From the NCBI RefSeq assembly GCF_017643475.1, contig NZ_JAEPNI010000002.1, positions 1-64,000 of the forward strand: a DNA stretch of 64,000 bases, given 5' to 3'. Below, piece after piece: positions 24,798-34,672 of the stretch. Under the pieces are notes generated by a model. The model had not been told where the DNA came from. It worked only from the letters and a program-made list of their open reading frames with translations, and did not search any database. A program made the translations under genes and the position numbers. This DNA comes from Maricaulis sp. (GTDB lineage Bacteria > Pseudomonadota > Alphaproteobacteria > Caulobacterales > Maricaulaceae). Numbering within the stretch: position 1 is the first letter of the stretch; every line of letters starts with the position of its first letter.

Positions 24798-25643
24798 ATG
24801 CCGATCGAGATCCGACACAACACTGCAGAACTGCACGCCGAGACGCTTGGATTTGCGGGGGGTGAACGTCATGTGCAGCTGGATGTGGAGGCCTTCAAGG
24901 CGCTTGCCCCCGCCCCGCAGCTCACCGTCCGCGCCCGTCTCACCACGAGTGATGAAATCCTTGATCTGATGCTGACGCTGGACGCAATCACACGGCTGGT
25001 TCCGAAAGCGCGTTTCGATCTGGAACTGCCCTACCTGCCCTATGCGCGGCAGGACCGGGTCTGCGCTCCGGGACAGGCTTTTTCGCTCGAGCTGTTTGCC
25101 AACCTGCTCAAGGCCCTGCCCAATCTCGGCGAGATCATCACCTGGGACTGCCACAGCCCCGTAGGCATCGAGCTAACCGGTGCCCGCAATATCTCGCCCG
25201 AGATTCTGATCCGTCGGGACGATGAGCTGACCACCCTGATCCAGGCGAAAACAAGTGTCCTGGTCTGCCCGGACAAGGGTGCGATCGAGCGCACGCGCAA
25301 GATCGCCGAGGCGCTGGGAGAGACCGAAATCGCCTTTGCCAGCAAGGTCCGCAATCCCATCACCGGTCGCATTGAACGCACCGAGATCGACGACACGCCA
25401 CTCGCCGGCCGGACGGCCGTCATCGTCGACGATATCTGCGATGGCGGTTTCACTTTCCTGGAGCTGGCCAGGGCCTTGCGCGAAGCGGGCGCAGACCGCG
25501 TGGTCCTGTATGTGACACACGGGATTTTCAGCCGCGGCCTCGATGCCTTCGACGGCCTCATCGACAAGTTTTTCACCACTGACAGTTTTGCCCGGACCGA
25601 CGATGCCCGGGTCAAGACGATCAGCTATCGCCACGCATTCTGA
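24798..25643 (+). CDS. prs: Ribose-phosphate pyrophosphokinase-like protein
   Basis: 281 aa, shorter than the usual 310 of housekeeping PRPP synthetases and similar in length to phage-type enzymes. It shows LPYLPYARQDRVCAPGQAFS for the ATP/ribose-phosphate site and the PRPP loop VIVDDICDGGFTF. It should make PRPP for the nicotinamide phosphoribosyltransferase that follows 14 bp downstream. GGGAGG precedes the ATG, and a palindrome AAATGTCATTT lies 58 bp upstream, a possible site for the NrtR-like product of the third gene. Confidence 0.85.
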   Translation: MPIEIRHNTAELHAETLGFAGGERHVQLDVEAFKALAPAPQLTVRARLTTSDEILDLMLTLDAITRLVPKARFDLELPYLPYARQDRVCAPGQAFSLELFANLLKALPNLGEIITWDCHSPVGIELTGARNISPEILIRRDDELTTLIQAKTSVLVCPDKGAIERTRKIAEALGETEIAFASKVRNPITGRIERTEIDDTPLAGRTAVIVDDICDGGFTFLELARALREAGADRVVLYVTHGIFSRGLDAFDGLIDKFFTTDSFARTDDARVKTISYRHAF

Positions 25644-25657
25644 CGCTGGAGATCGAG

Positions 25658-27145
25658 ATGTATATCAATCCCCTCAACGCGATCGACTTTTACAAGGCCG
25701 ACCATCGCCGCCAGTATCCAAAAGGCACGGAATTCGTCTATTCCAACTTCACTCCGCGCAGCTGTAAGCTGGCGCCGGTGCTGGATGATTTCGACGACAG
25801 CGTGGTGTTTTTCGGCCTCCAGGGCTTCGTCAAACACTTCCTGATCGACACGTGGAACCGGAACTTCTTCGAACGCCCGAAACACGATGTCATCGAACAA
25901 TATCGCCGCCGCATGGACGCCGCCCTCGGCGAGGGCGCCATCCCGGTCGACCATATCGAGGCGCTGCACGATCTGGGCTATCTGCCCATCCGCATCAAGG
26001 CGCTGGAGGAAGGCAGCCGGGTGAATGCCCGTGTGCCCATGCTGACCATTATCAACACGGACAAACGCTTTTTCTGGCTGACCAATTACCTGGAAACCTG
26101 CATGAGCGCCGAATTGTGGAAGAGCTGCGCGACGGCGACGCTGGCAAACGAGTATCGCCGCCTGATCTGTCGTTACGCCGAAAAGACAGGCGCCCCGGCG
26201 GATTTCACGGCGATCCAGGCCCATGATTTCAGCTGCCGCGGCATGAGCGGCATCTATGACGCGGCCCAGGCCGGCGCGGGTCATCTGACCAGCTTCATCG
26301 GCACCGACACCGTCGCCGCGATCGACTATGTCGAAACCTATTACGGTGCCGAAGGAGTGATCGGGGTGTCTGTCCCCGCGACCGAGCACAGCGTGATGTG
26401 CATGGGTACCAAGGAGGACGAGATCAATACGTTTCGCCGCCTGATCTGCGAACTCTATCCCACAGGCGTGGTCAGCATCGTTTCTGACACCTGGGATTTC
26501 TGGCAGGTCATCACCGAATTCGCAGCGGAGCTGAAAGACGAAATCCGTGATCGCCAGAGGGATACAAACGGTCTCGCGAAAACCGTGTTCCGCCCGGACA
26601 GCGGCGACCCGGTGAAGATTATCTGCGGTGACCCGGATGCGCCCGCAGGAACGCCCCGGCACAAGGGCGCTGTTGAATGCCTGTGGGAGATTTTCGGCGG
26701 TACCAAGACCCATAAGGGCTTCAAATGCCTGGATGAACATGTCGGCCTGATCTATGGCGACAGCATCACGCTGGAACGGGCGCGTGACATCCTGGAAGGG
26801 CTGGCTGCCAAGGGCTTTGCCTCCAACAACATCGTCTTCGGTGTGGGCAGCTATACCTATCAATACCTGACCCGAGACAGCTTCGGCTTTGCCATGAAGG
26901 CGACCTGGGGACAGGTGGATGGTCAGCCGCGGGAGATCTTCAAGGATCCCGTCACCGACAACGGCGCCAAACGCTCTGCCAAGGGCCTGTTGCGCGTGGA
27001 CAAAACCGAAGACGGTTTCCGTCTGCTTGACCAGCAAAGCGCTGAACAGGAAGCAGGTGGGGCGCTGGCCACCGTGTTCGAGGATGGTAGGCTGGTCCGC
27101 GAAACCACGCTGCAGGATATTCGCGGCCGGCTGATGGCCGCCTGA
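25658..27145 (+). CDS. nadV: Nicotinamide phosphoribosyltransferase
   Basis: 495 aa, full length for NadV/NAMPT. It converts nicotinamide and PRPP to NMN for NAD salvage. Motifs include YKADHRRQYPKGTEFVYSNF at the N terminus, GMSGIYDAAQAGAGHLTSF, VPATEHSVMC with the catalytic-region His, and FRPDSGDPVKI for PRPP binding. GGAGATCGAG precedes the ATG. It lies between prs and nrtR in a tight operon, the classic NAD-salvage arrangement. Confidence 0.93.
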   Translation: MYINPLNAIDFYKADHRRQYPKGTEFVYSNFTPRSCKLAPVLDDFDDSVVFFGLQGFVKHFLIDTWNRNFFERPKHDVIEQYRRRMDAALGEGAIPVDHIEALHDLGYLPIRIKALEEGSRVNARVPMLTIINTDKRFFWLTNYLETCMSAELWKSCATATLANEYRRLICRYAEKTGAPADFTAIQAHDFSCRGMSGIYDAAQAGAGHLTSFIGTDTVAAIDYVETYYGAEGVIGVSVPATEHSVMCMGTKEDEINTFRRLICELYPTGVVSIVSDTWDFWQVITEFAAELKDEIRDRQRDTNGLAKTVFRPDSGDPVKIICGDPDAPAGTPRHKGAVECLWEIFGGTKTHKGFKCLDEHVGLIYGDSITLERARDILEGLAAKGFASNNIVFGVGSYTYQYLTRDSFGFAMKATWGQVDGQPREIFKDPVTDNGAKRSAKGLLRVDKTEDGFRLLDQQSAEQEAGGALATVFEDGRLVRETTLQDIRGRLMAA

Positions 27146-27153
27146 GGGGGAAA

Positions 27154-27891
27154 ATGACGGACGAAGAGCGCAAATTCCTGGACGCCTATGACGCCTCCGC
27201 GTTTGCCGGCCCGCTGGCGACGGTCGACATGGCGATCTTCTGCATCCGGGAGGATGCGCTCCACGTCCTGCTCATCAAGCGTGGCAATCATCCCGACAAG
27301 GGTCGCTGGGCCCTGCCGGGCGGATTTGTCGACACAAGCCGCGATGCCGACACCCACGCTACCGCCCTGCGCAAACTGTCGGAAAAGACCGGTGTCAAAA
27401 CGCCCTATCTGGAACAGGTGGTAACTGTTGGAGGAGCAGATCGCGATCCAAGAGGCTGGGCGCTGACCGTGCTCTATTTCGCTCTGATCGATCACGCGGC
27501 GCTCAGTCCCGCCAACGAAAATGTCGAGGAAGCCGAATGGGTTGAGGTGCATGAGGCGCTGGAACGCGAATTGGCATTCGATCACCGCGAGCTCCTGACC
27601 CGAGCGGCGCGCAGGCTGGCTTACAAGGCGCGCTATTCCGCCCTGCCCCTGCGGCTGTTACCCGCTGAATTCACCCTGGTGGAGACCCAGCGCGTATTCG
27701 AGATCCTGCTGGGCGCCCGGCTGGAAAAGAAATCCTTCCGCCGCCGCATCCTGGCTGCCGATATCGTCGAGGAGACCGGGCAAACCCGCCCCTCGGCCCG
27801 GCGACCGGCACAGCTCTATCGGCTAACCCGCGAAATCGAGGAAGACTTCGCCTTCCCCGGCCTCATCCACACCAAGCCTGCCCTGCTCTAG
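27154..27891 (+). CDS. nrtR: Nudix-domain transcriptional regulator, NrtR type
   Basis: 245 aa: an N-terminal Nudix fold (residues about 20-150) and a C-terminal winged helix (about 155-235). The Nudix box is degenerate: where REUxEExGU is expected the sequence is RKLSEKTGV, so two acidic residues are replaced by Lys. This fits a regulator that senses ADP-ribose or related NAD products rather than hydrolysing them. It ends the prs-nadV operon 8 bp after nadV and probably represses it. Confidence 0.85.
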   Translation: MTDEERKFLDAYDASAFAGPLATVDMAIFCIREDALHVLLIKRGNHPDKGRWALPGGFVDTSRDADTHATALRKLSEKTGVKTPYLEQVVTVGGADRDPRGWALTVLYFALIDHAALSPANENVEEAEWVEVHEALERELAFDHRELLTRAARRLAYKARYSALPLRLLPAEFTLVETQRVFEILLGARLEKKSFRRRILAADIVEETGQTRPSARRPAQLYRLTREIEEDFAFPGLIHTKPALL

Positions 27892-27964
27892 CCCCTGCCG
27901 GACCAGTTCACGGTGCGTGCACCGTTGGGGTGAACCGGTCCGGGTCGGCTTCCGCGGGGAAGGT

Positions 27965-28318
27965 CTAGCGACAACGCTGGCCGCGTCCGGCCGGGTCTGT
28001 GCGGTAATTGGTGGCCTGGGTGTCGCTGTCCGTGCAGCTGCCCCGGCTGCCGCCGCGACCGCGACCGGGCGCGTCACCCGGGTCCAGATCCGTCGTTCCG
28101 CCCTGTTGCTGGGTTGGCTGGGGCGCACGCGGCGCATTCGGGCCACGGCCATGGCCGGCCCGATCCGCCCAGCGCCCGCCATCGCGGTCCGTATAGCCTG
28201 TCCGGGGCTGGCCGGTCGTGGCGCAGCCCGTGACCAGGGCGCCAGCGCCCGTCAGGGCAACACCGCCGGTGACCTGTCCCAGGAAGGAGCGACGGGAGAT
28301 ATCTGTTTTCCGGGCCAT
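27965..28318 (-). CDS. Small exported protein with twin-arginine signal
   Basis: 117 aa. It begins MARKTDISRRSFLGQVTGG with SRRSFLG as a Tat motif and has a lipobox-like VTGC. The mature part is low complexity, rich in Gly, Arg, Asp and Pro, with three Cys near the end. No known domain. The start is in TGACATG with the stop of the upstream lipoprotein gene, so the two form a pair. Confidence 0.65.
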   Translation of the reverse strand: MARKTDISRRSFLGQVTGGVALTGAGALVTGCATTGQPRTGYTDRDGGRWADRAGHGRGPNAPRAPQPTQQQGGTTDLDPGDAPGRGRGGSRGSCTDSDTQATNYRTDPAGRGQRCR

Positions 28319-28319
28319 G

Positions 28320-28691
28320 TCAGCCTCCTGTTACCGTCCAGCGAACACCGCGACCCGCACCGACATTGAAGCGCTGATAGGCTTCGCCCGTCCCGGACAT
28401 CTGGCCATTGGGACCACCTGCACCGACATCCCAGCAACCAGAGGACACGGTAAAACGATAGGAGCGTCCCGGCGGGACGACGACGCCGGCCGGCAGCCGG
28501 TTGAGGCCATAACTCATCGCGCTGCAGCGCGAGATGAGGATCTGGGTGATGGCGATATTGGAGCGATTGACGACCTCGATCACACTGGTTGGTGTGCCCG
28601 GCTCGACCAGCGGACCGCCGGTCAGGGTCGCACAGGCGGTCATCGACCAGGCCAGCGCGCCAATAATCGCCGATCTAACTAGTGTGTTCAT
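28320..28691 (-). CDS. DUF1425/YcfL-like small lipoprotein
   Basis: 123 aa with a lipoprotein signal (AIIGALAWSMTACATL). The mature part (VIEVVNRSNIAITQILISRC, then FTVSSGCWDVGAGGPNG) resembles DUF1425/YcfL-type periplasmic proteins, with two Cys that may pair. The ATG at 28691 has GGGAGAG upstream. It precedes the Tat-signal gene with a 1-bp gap. Family assignment is tentative. Confidence 0.6.
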   Translation of the reverse strand: MNTLVRSAIIGALAWSMTACATLTGGPLVEPGTPTSVIEVVNRSNIAITQILISRCSAMSYGLNRLPAGVVVPPGRSYRFTVSSGCWDVGAGGPNGQMSGTGEAYQRFNVGAGRGVRWTVTGG

Positions 28692-28822
28692 GTCTGCACT
28701 CTCCCTGTCTGGATGGCGGCACCTCACGGGAAGCAACCGCACGTTTTCCTCTGGATTTCGGCAAGTTAAGCCAGTCTAATCCCCCATAACCATCCCCTGT
28801 TCCGGGGACGTTCAAGCGCGCT

Positions 28823-28834
28823 CTAGCGCGCTAG
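28823..28834. promoter_or_regulatory. 12-bp palindrome upstream of the histidine kinase
   Basis: CTAGCGCGCTAG is a perfect palindrome, and AGCGCGCT is repeated just upstream. It lies 22 bp before the kinase ATG. It may be an operator or autoregulatory site. Confidence 0.35.
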
Positions 28835-28856
28835 CTTGGGGGTAAAGGGAATAATC

Positions 28857-30752
28857 ATGACACCGGTGACCTCGCATATCGGCGACACGCCTTCGCCCAT
28901 CTCTCCGAGCGTACGCCTCGGTGGTGTGATGACGATCCTGCTGAGCCTGACTGTACTGGCTTTCTTCCTGGCTCTGGCACCGTTCGACAGCGCTCAGAGC
29001 TGGCGCTCCCCCTTTGCACTGCCCGCCATTTTCTGGATCCCCATGAGCACAGGGTTCGGCTCCTTCCTGATCGCGGGCTGGGTCTGGTCCCTGCGACCGG
29101 CCGATCTGGCCACGCGCCTGTTCGCGCTTAGCGGTGTCGCCACGCTCGCATTCACTTTCGCGCCGGCCATTACCTATTCAACCCGACTGGAGCTGCCCGA
29201 GACGGTCTCCCTCGCACTGTCCCTGACCAACTCCATAGGTGCGTCCGCCTTTGGCATCGCCATGATCGCGCTCTGCCTTGTCTATCCGGCGCGATTGCCG
29301 GGGCTGAGGATCTGGATGACGCTGAATGTCGGTGTTTTCGGCCTGGCCACTCTCGGCGCCCTTCTGGAAATCCTGCCGCGCGCGTTCGGTGTGCATCTGA
29401 TCACGTCGGTGGAGATGGTCTGCATTGTCATCGCAGTCGTCGGCCAGCTGCTGCATTCACGCCGGGACCCCACCCAGCGTGCCATCGCCTTGTGGCTCGG
29501 ACTGGCCATCCTGTTTGGCGCGGGCGGTTTCATTGTCACCACGGCAGCGCCCTCCGTGTTCAACGGTGCGCCACTGATCCCGGCCGTCTATTCCTTCGGA
29601 TTCTTCCTGCTGATCTATATCGGCATCGCTGCGGGATTGCGCCGTTTCCGCCTGTTCGAGCTGGGAGAATGGGCCTATCGCGTCTTCTTCTATGTGGTGG
29701 GCAGCGCCCTGCTGGTGCTGGTCGACATCACCCTGGTCATCCTGCTGCCCATCGGTCCGGGCATGGCCTTTGGTGCGGCGCTGATCATCGTGGCGCTGGT
29801 CTATCTGCCCTTGCGCGACGTGTTTGCCCGCATGCTGTTGCCACGCCCCGACCTGTCCGATGACCAGGTCTTCCAGTCCATCGTCGATGTCGCCCTGGAA
29901 CCGGACACCGTCCGCCGGACCCGGCTCTGGCAGGGCCTGATGCAACGCCTGTTCAAACCCATCGAGGTGGAGGCCTGCAGTTTCAGCGGCACCGAAGCGG
30001 TCACCGGCATTGATGGCGTTGAGCTCTACATACCCGCGATCAGCCAGTTGCCCGCCATTCGCTTGCGTTACCCCTGGAACGGGCGCGGCCTGTTCGGTCC
30101 GCCTCACCAGCGCACCGCTGCCCGCCTGGCGCAATTGCTGAGCCATGTGGAGGCGGGCCGCCAGGCTTATGACCGCGGCGTGGCGTCCGAGCGCCAGCGC
30201 ATCGCCCGCGACATGCACGACAATATCGGTGCGCAATTGCTCAGCGCCCTGCACAGTTCTGACCAGGGCCGCAAGGACATGATGATCCGCGAATCCCTGT
30301 CTGACCTGCGCGACATCATCAATGACAATTCCGCCTCCGATCTCTCGCTTGAAGAAGTGCTGTCCGATCTGCGGGCGGAGACGGCGGAACGCTGTGCAGC
30401 TCAGGATCTCGAGCTGGGCTGGACGCTGTCCGGCACGGACAATATCGCCCTTGCCCCGGCCGCATCTCACGCACTTCGCTCGGTGATCCGGGAGATTGTG
30501 TCCAATACGATCAAACACGCCGCTGCGAGCATGCTGGACATCTCGATCGCCACTGCGAGCGACCGCCTCGAGTTCACCTGCCGCGACAATGGACAGGGGT
30601 TTGATCCGGCGACGATCACCCCGGGCAACGGGCTGGACAACCTGGAAAACCGCATTTCCGCCCTGGGCGGCGAACTGACGACTACGCCCTCCACAGACGG
30701 CGTTGAAACCCGTGGCAGCTTTCCACTTCAAACACCGGAGCAGACATCATGA
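28857..30752 (+). CDS. NarL-family sensor histidine kinase
   Basis: 631 aa. The N-terminal half has about ten hydrophobic segments forming a membrane sensor. Next comes a HisKA_3 dimerisation domain with the phospho-acceptor His454 in RIARDMHDNIGAQLL, then a HATPase_c domain with NTIKHAA (N box), CRDNGQGFDP (G1) and GNGLDNLENRISALGG (G2). It is translationally coupled by a 4-bp overlap to the response regulator. The ATG at 28857 follows AAAGGGA; a TTG at 28836 in the same frame is unlikely. Signal unknown. Confidence 0.92.
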   Translation: MTPVTSHIGDTPSPISPSVRLGGVMTILLSLTVLAFFLALAPFDSAQSWRSPFALPAIFWIPMSTGFGSFLIAGWVWSLRPADLATRLFALSGVATLAFTFAPAITYSTRLELPETVSLALSLTNSIGASAFGIAMIALCLVYPARLPGLRIWMTLNVGVFGLATLGALLEILPRAFGVHLITSVEMVCIVIAVVGQLLHSRRDPTQRAIALWLGLAILFGAGGFIVTTAAPSVFNGAPLIPAVYSFGFFLLIYIGIAAGLRRFRLFELGEWAYRVFFYVVGSALLVLVDITLVILLPIGPGMAFGAALIIVALVYLPLRDVFARMLLPRPDLSDDQVFQSIVDVALEPDTVRRTRLWQGLMQRLFKPIEVEACSFSGTEAVTGIDGVELYIPAISQLPAIRLRYPWNGRGLFGPPHQRTAARLAQLLSHVEAGRQAYDRGVASERQRIARDMHDNIGAQLLSALHSSDQGRKDMMIRESLSDLRDIINDNSASDLSLEEVLSDLRAETAERCAAQDLELGWTLSGTDNIALAPAASHALRSVIREIVSNTIKHAAASMLDISIATASDRLEFTCRDNGQGFDPATITPGNGLDNLENRISALGGELTTTPSTDGVETRGSFPLQTPEQTS

Positions 30753-31390
30753 CCCGCGTTCTTGTTGTTGAAGACGTCAAGGAAACCCGGCTCTGGCTGA
30801 GCGATATCGCCGGCCGGGCCTTCTCTGAGCCGCAGATCACCGAGGCCGGCTCCATGCGCGCAGGGCTCGCTGCTGTGAACAGTAAGGATTTCGACCTGGC
30901 GCTGATCGATCTCGGCCTGCCGGACGGGTCGGGGCTGGAGGTTCTGCGCAATCTGAAACTGGTGTGCTCGGAGGCGATCTGCATCGTCACCACGGTGATG
31001 GGTGATGACGCCCACATCGTCGCCGCCCTGTCCGCAGGTGCGGATGGCTACCTCCTCAAGGACACGCCGGAGGATCTGTTTGAACGGCAGCTGAAACAGC
31101 TCGCAGATGGCACGCCAGCGCTCTCGCCCTCGATTGCGCGGCGCATCATGGAACATTTCCGTTTCACCGGCCCGGCCGCCAGCCCGGAAGACGAGCTGTC
31201 ACCGCGTGAGCGAGAGGTACTGGGCCTGATCGGGCGCGGATTGAGAAATGCCGATGTTGCGAAGGACCTGGAACTGGCAGAGAGCACGGTCGCGAGCCAT
31301 ATCAAGTCGATCTATCGCAAGCTGGGCATATCCTCCCGCGCGGAAGCTGCATGGCATGCGGCCCGGATGGGGCTTTCAACCACGCCGTGA
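30749..31390 (+). CDS. NarL/FixJ-family response regulator
   Basis: 213 aa: receiver domain with phospho-acceptor Asp54 in LALIDLGLPDG and a conserved Lys in GYLLKDTPEDL, then a LuxR-type helix-turn-helix (SPREREVLGLIGRGLRNADV, then ESTVASHIKSIYRKLGI). Cognate partner of the upstream kinase. Targets unknown; the convergent TonB receptor gene is a neighbour but not necessarily a target. Confidence 0.93.
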   Translation: MTRVLVVEDVKETRLWLSDIAGRAFSEPQITEAGSMRAGLAAVNSKDFDLALIDLGLPDGSGLEVLRNLKLVCSEAICIVTTVMGDDAHIVAALSAGADGYLLKDTPEDLFERQLKQLADGTPALSPSIARRIMEHFRFTGPAASPEDELSPREREVLGLIGRGLRNADVAKDLELAESTVASHIKSIYRKLGISSRAEAAWHAARMGLSTTP

Positions 31391-31401
31391 CTTTCACTGC
31401 G

Positions 31402-33378
31402 CTAACGGCGCAGTCGCACACCCAGGCTGAACGCCCGTTCCTCGCCGGGGAAATAGCGCTCTGACCCAAAGGCGAAATCCGCACGTTCGGCATAACGCGT
31501 ATCGAACAGGTTTCGCACGGCCGCAAACACCTCGACGCCCTCGGCCAGATCCGCCTGTGCCCGCAGATTGACCAGGTCATGGCCCTCATAAACATGCGTA
31601 TTGGCGGCGTTCATTGCGTATTCGCCGACATGACGCCATTCCAGCTGTGTGGCCACACGCTCGCTGACCTGCCAGTTCAGCCCGGCGGTCCACATCCATT
31701 CCGGCGCAGTGTCGATCAGGTCACCGGCGCGGATCGCCTCGCTGGCATTGCCCACAGGCCGGTCGAAATCATATTCATGCCGCGCCCAACTGCCTGCCAG
31801 TTGCGCAGAGACGCGCTCGCCCAGCGGCAGGAAAAGCGCCAGTTCCACGCCATGATGTGCCGTCTTGCCATCAGTCACATTGATGCCGTCGGCATCGCGG
31901 AAAAACACATTGCGTTTCTGCATGAGAAAGCCGGTGAGATCGACATATCCGCCACCGGCCAGATCCCGGCGATATCCCGCTTCCAGACTGTCCAGCGTCT
32001 CCGGCTCGATCGCGTCAATCACCTGGCCCGCCTGCAGCCGGTAGAGCTCGGCTGTTTGCGGAGCCCGGGCCCCGCGCGCCAGACGCGCGGAAAACTGATG
32101 ATCACCCTCGCTCCAGATCGCTCCGATACTCGGTGTCAGCACGTCGAAACTGTCCTCGCGGTCCGCAAGACGCTGGAACCGCCCGGTCACGCCAGTGGCG
32201 GTTTGATTGTCATAGTCGAACCGGGTCGCCTCCCAGCGCAGGCCGGCAAACACGGCAAGCTGCTCAGACAGCGTCCAGCGGCGCTGGGCATAAAGCGCCA
32301 GCACATCGGCATCGACCTCATAGTCATAATGCGTGCCCTGGACGAAAGAGAAAATGGTCGGCCGTTCCTGCACCTCGCTCAGCGCCCCCGCCGTGCGCTC
32401 GACATCAAGACCAAGCGTCAGTCGTCCGCCCGCCGCATCATCACGGCTCAGCGAGGCCTGCAGGCCCAGACTGTCATGCCCGCTCTCTTCCAGCGCTTCA
32501 GAAGGCACGAAATGCATCAGGAAATCCATGCGGTTGGCGCGCAGGTACGGCGTCAGTCTCCAGGACCAGTCAGCGTCCAGATCGCCGGTCAGGAAGAGCG
32601 CCGAACGAACCGCCCAGGCATCACGATAGGCCTCCGGATCGGCATTGCTGCGTGCCAGGGCCAGATCCTCATACGCCAGCGGCCCGCGAACAAAACCCGC
32701 TGTTTCCTGGTTGAGCGACACCGCCGCCGTACGCCAGGACCAGCTCACCTCGCCCCATTGCCCGTCAAACCGAGCGAAACCTTCAACCCGATCAAGCCCG
32801 GCATCATCGCGCCAGCCATCTTCATGCTGGCCCGCGAGCCCGATCACGGCATTCTCACCCCATCCGGAAACAAGACGGCCGCGATAGCGGCCGAACGAGC
32901 CAAGTTCGGCCTCCAACTCACCGCGCTCTCCCGTCCGCGGGGTCAGCGTATTGACCAGGCCATGCAGCGCGTTCGACCCGTAAAGCGCTGGTCCCGGACC
33001 GCGAACAAGTTCAACGCCACCGGCCAGCTGGTTCAGGTTCTCGAACAACCCGTTCACATTGCCAAATCCCGCTGCCCGCAAGGCGATACCATCCTCCAGA
33101 TAGAGGAAAGATCCAGCGCCTGCTCCACCCGTCAGAACCGGCGAGCGGATCGCGGTGAGATGTTCCGCGCCATTGCCGCGATGCAGGTTGACGCCCGGCA
33201 GCTGATTGATGATCTCGGCCACATGCTGGGCCCCGGTGAGTGCCAGCTGATCGCTATCAATGCGGCTGATCGCGAGACTGGTCCGCTCCTCGCCCGCACG
33301 ATCGCCGGTGACGTAGATGATCTCGGAACCGGACTCGGCCGGTACAGCCTGGATGGCCAATGCCAGAAGGGAAATCAC
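31402..33378 (-). CDS. TonB-dependent outer-membrane receptor
   Basis: 658 aa from a GTG start preceded by CAGGAGT. A short signal is followed by a plug domain (AEIINQLPGVNLHRGNG, ELVRGPGPALYGSNALHG) and a beta-barrel ending in FSLGVRLRR. It imports iron chelates, vitamins or oligomers using TonB energy. TonB-box-like residues are near EIIYVTGDR. No linked siderophore or ExbB genes here, so the ligand cannot be assigned. Confidence 0.9.
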   Translation of the reverse strand: MISLLALAIQAVPAESGSEIIYVTGDRAGEERTSLAISRIDSDQLALTGAQHVAEIINQLPGVNLHRGNGAEHLTAIRSPVLTGGAGAGSFLYLEDGIALRAAGFGNVNGLFENLNQLAGGVELVRGPGPALYGSNALHGLVNTLTPRTGERGELEAELGSFGRYRGRLVSGWGENAVIGLAGQHEDGWRDDAGLDRVEGFARFDGQWGEVSWSWRTAAVSLNQETAGFVRGPLAYEDLALARSNADPEAYRDAWAVRSALFLTGDLDADWSWRLTPYLRANRMDFLMHFVPSEALEESGHDSLGLQASLSRDDAAGGRLTLGLDVERTAGALSEVQERPTIFSFVQGTHYDYEVDADVLALYAQRRWTLSEQLAVFAGLRWEATRFDYDNQTATGVTGRFQRLADREDSFDVLTPSIGAIWSEGDHQFSARLARGARAPQTAELYRLQAGQVIDAIEPETLDSLEAGYRRDLAGGGYVDLTGFLMQKRNVFFRDADGINVTDGKTAHHGVELALFLPLGERVSAQLAGSWARHEYDFDRPVGNASEAIRAGDLIDTAPEWMWTAGLNWQVSERVATQLEWRHVGEYAMNAANTHVYEGHDLVNLRAQADLAEGVEVFAAVRNLFDTRYAERADFAFGSERYFPGEERAFSLGVRLRR

Positions 33379-33593
33379 GCTTTTACTCCTGCCCTCTTGT
33401 TCGGGGCAGACTTAGGCCATTCACCGCCGGACGCAAGCCGCCTGCATGCGAGAACGCGGAAAAGTGTTGTCCGGGCCTGTTGCGCACACGGATCCATCAA
33501 ACAGCACGGGGAACGGCCTGCATCGAGCGACTGAAAGCGCGCTTGCCGCCGATGAGTGAGCACGGAAGAATATTGCATCAATGGAGCCCGCCC

Positions 33594-34640
33594 GTGATCA
33601 GATACCCAGCGTCCCTCGCCCCCGGCAGGCGCATCGCCCTTACCGCCTTTTCAGACGGTGTTCGCGAGAGCGCCCATGCGCGTCTCGACCTGGTGATCCG
33701 GCAACTAAAGCAGCGCGGGTTCGAGATCGTGGAAGGCGCCTGCCTGCGCGCGAGCGTCGGCCATGTCAGCGCCCCCGTCAGCGAACGTGCGGCCGAGTTC
33801 ATGCGTTTTGCGCTGGATGACACCATCGCCGTCATCGCGCCGCCCTGGGGCGGGGAGCTGGCGATGGAATTGCTGCCGCTGCTGGACTATGACGCGCTGG
33901 CCAGAGCCCGACCGAAATGGGTGTTCGGCTTTTCCGATGTCAGCACGCTCACGGCCAAACTGACGGCGCGGTGCGGCTGGGCGACGGTGCACAGCGCCAA
34001 TCTGATGGATCTCGTGGACAGCCAGACAGACTCGCTGACCGCACGTACGCTGGACTGGCTCGCCCTGCCCGCCGGAGCCCGGTTCACACAGGACGCATCC
34101 AGCCATTTCCAGAAGGGTTTCCCGGCCATCGAGACGGATCCGCATGCCGCGCTGGAACCGACCCATGCCACACGCTGGCAATACCTGCCGACCGCCGCGT
34201 CTAGTGACAATGGCAAGATCAGCATCGAGGGGCGCCTTCTGGGCGGATGCCTGGACACGCTGGCTCATCTCCTCGGACAGGACGGCATCGACCCGGCGGG
34301 CTTTGCCCGAACGCATGGCGATCTGCCCTGCCTTCTCTATCTGGAGAATGTCGAGCTCACCCCGACCCAGCTGGCTCGCACGCTGATGGGATTGAAACAT
34401 CGCGGCGTGTTTACGGACATCGCCGGCCTTCTGATGGGCCGCAATGCCGGCCCGGCGAAGGATCATGCCGGTTTCAGCGATCTTGATGCGCTGAATACCG
34501 CCCTTGCCGACGCGCCCTTCCCGGTGCTCTTCGATCTGGATATCGGCCACCGCCCGCCCAATCTGACGCTGATCAATGGCGCACGGGCCCGGGTGTGGCT
34601 GGACGGGGAAACGGGGGGAGTGGAACAGGTGCTGGACTAA
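33594..34640 (+). CDS. S66 family LD-carboxypeptidase (MccF/LdcA-like)
   Basis: 348 aa. The GTG at 33594 gives the family start (MIRYPASLAPGRRIALTAFS) and has GGAG 7 nt before it; longer in-frame starts lack a ribosome site. The catalytic Ser is in VFGFSDVSTLTAK, the Glu in LYLENVELTP and the His in DIGHRPPNLT. Members cleave L,D peptide bonds in cell-wall fragments or inactivate microcin C-like compounds. Cytoplasmic, no signal. Confidence 0.88.
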   Translation: MIRYPASLAPGRRIALTAFSDGVRESAHARLDLVIRQLKQRGFEIVEGACLRASVGHVSAPVSERAAEFMRFALDDTIAVIAPPWGGELAMELLPLLDYDALARARPKWVFGFSDVSTLTAKLTARCGWATVHSANLMDLVDSQTDSLTARTLDWLALPAGARFTQDASSHFQKGFPAIETDPHAALEPTHATRWQYLPTAASSDNGKISIEGRLLGGCLDTLAHLLGQDGIDPAGFARTHGDLPCLLYLENVELTPTQLARTLMGLKHRGVFTDIAGLLMGRNAGPAKDHAGFSDLDALNTALADAPFPVLFDLDIGHRPPNLTLINGARARVWLDGETGGVEQVLD

Positions 34641-34672
34641 CACTCCACGATCACACCCGGTCTGTGAGAAAA

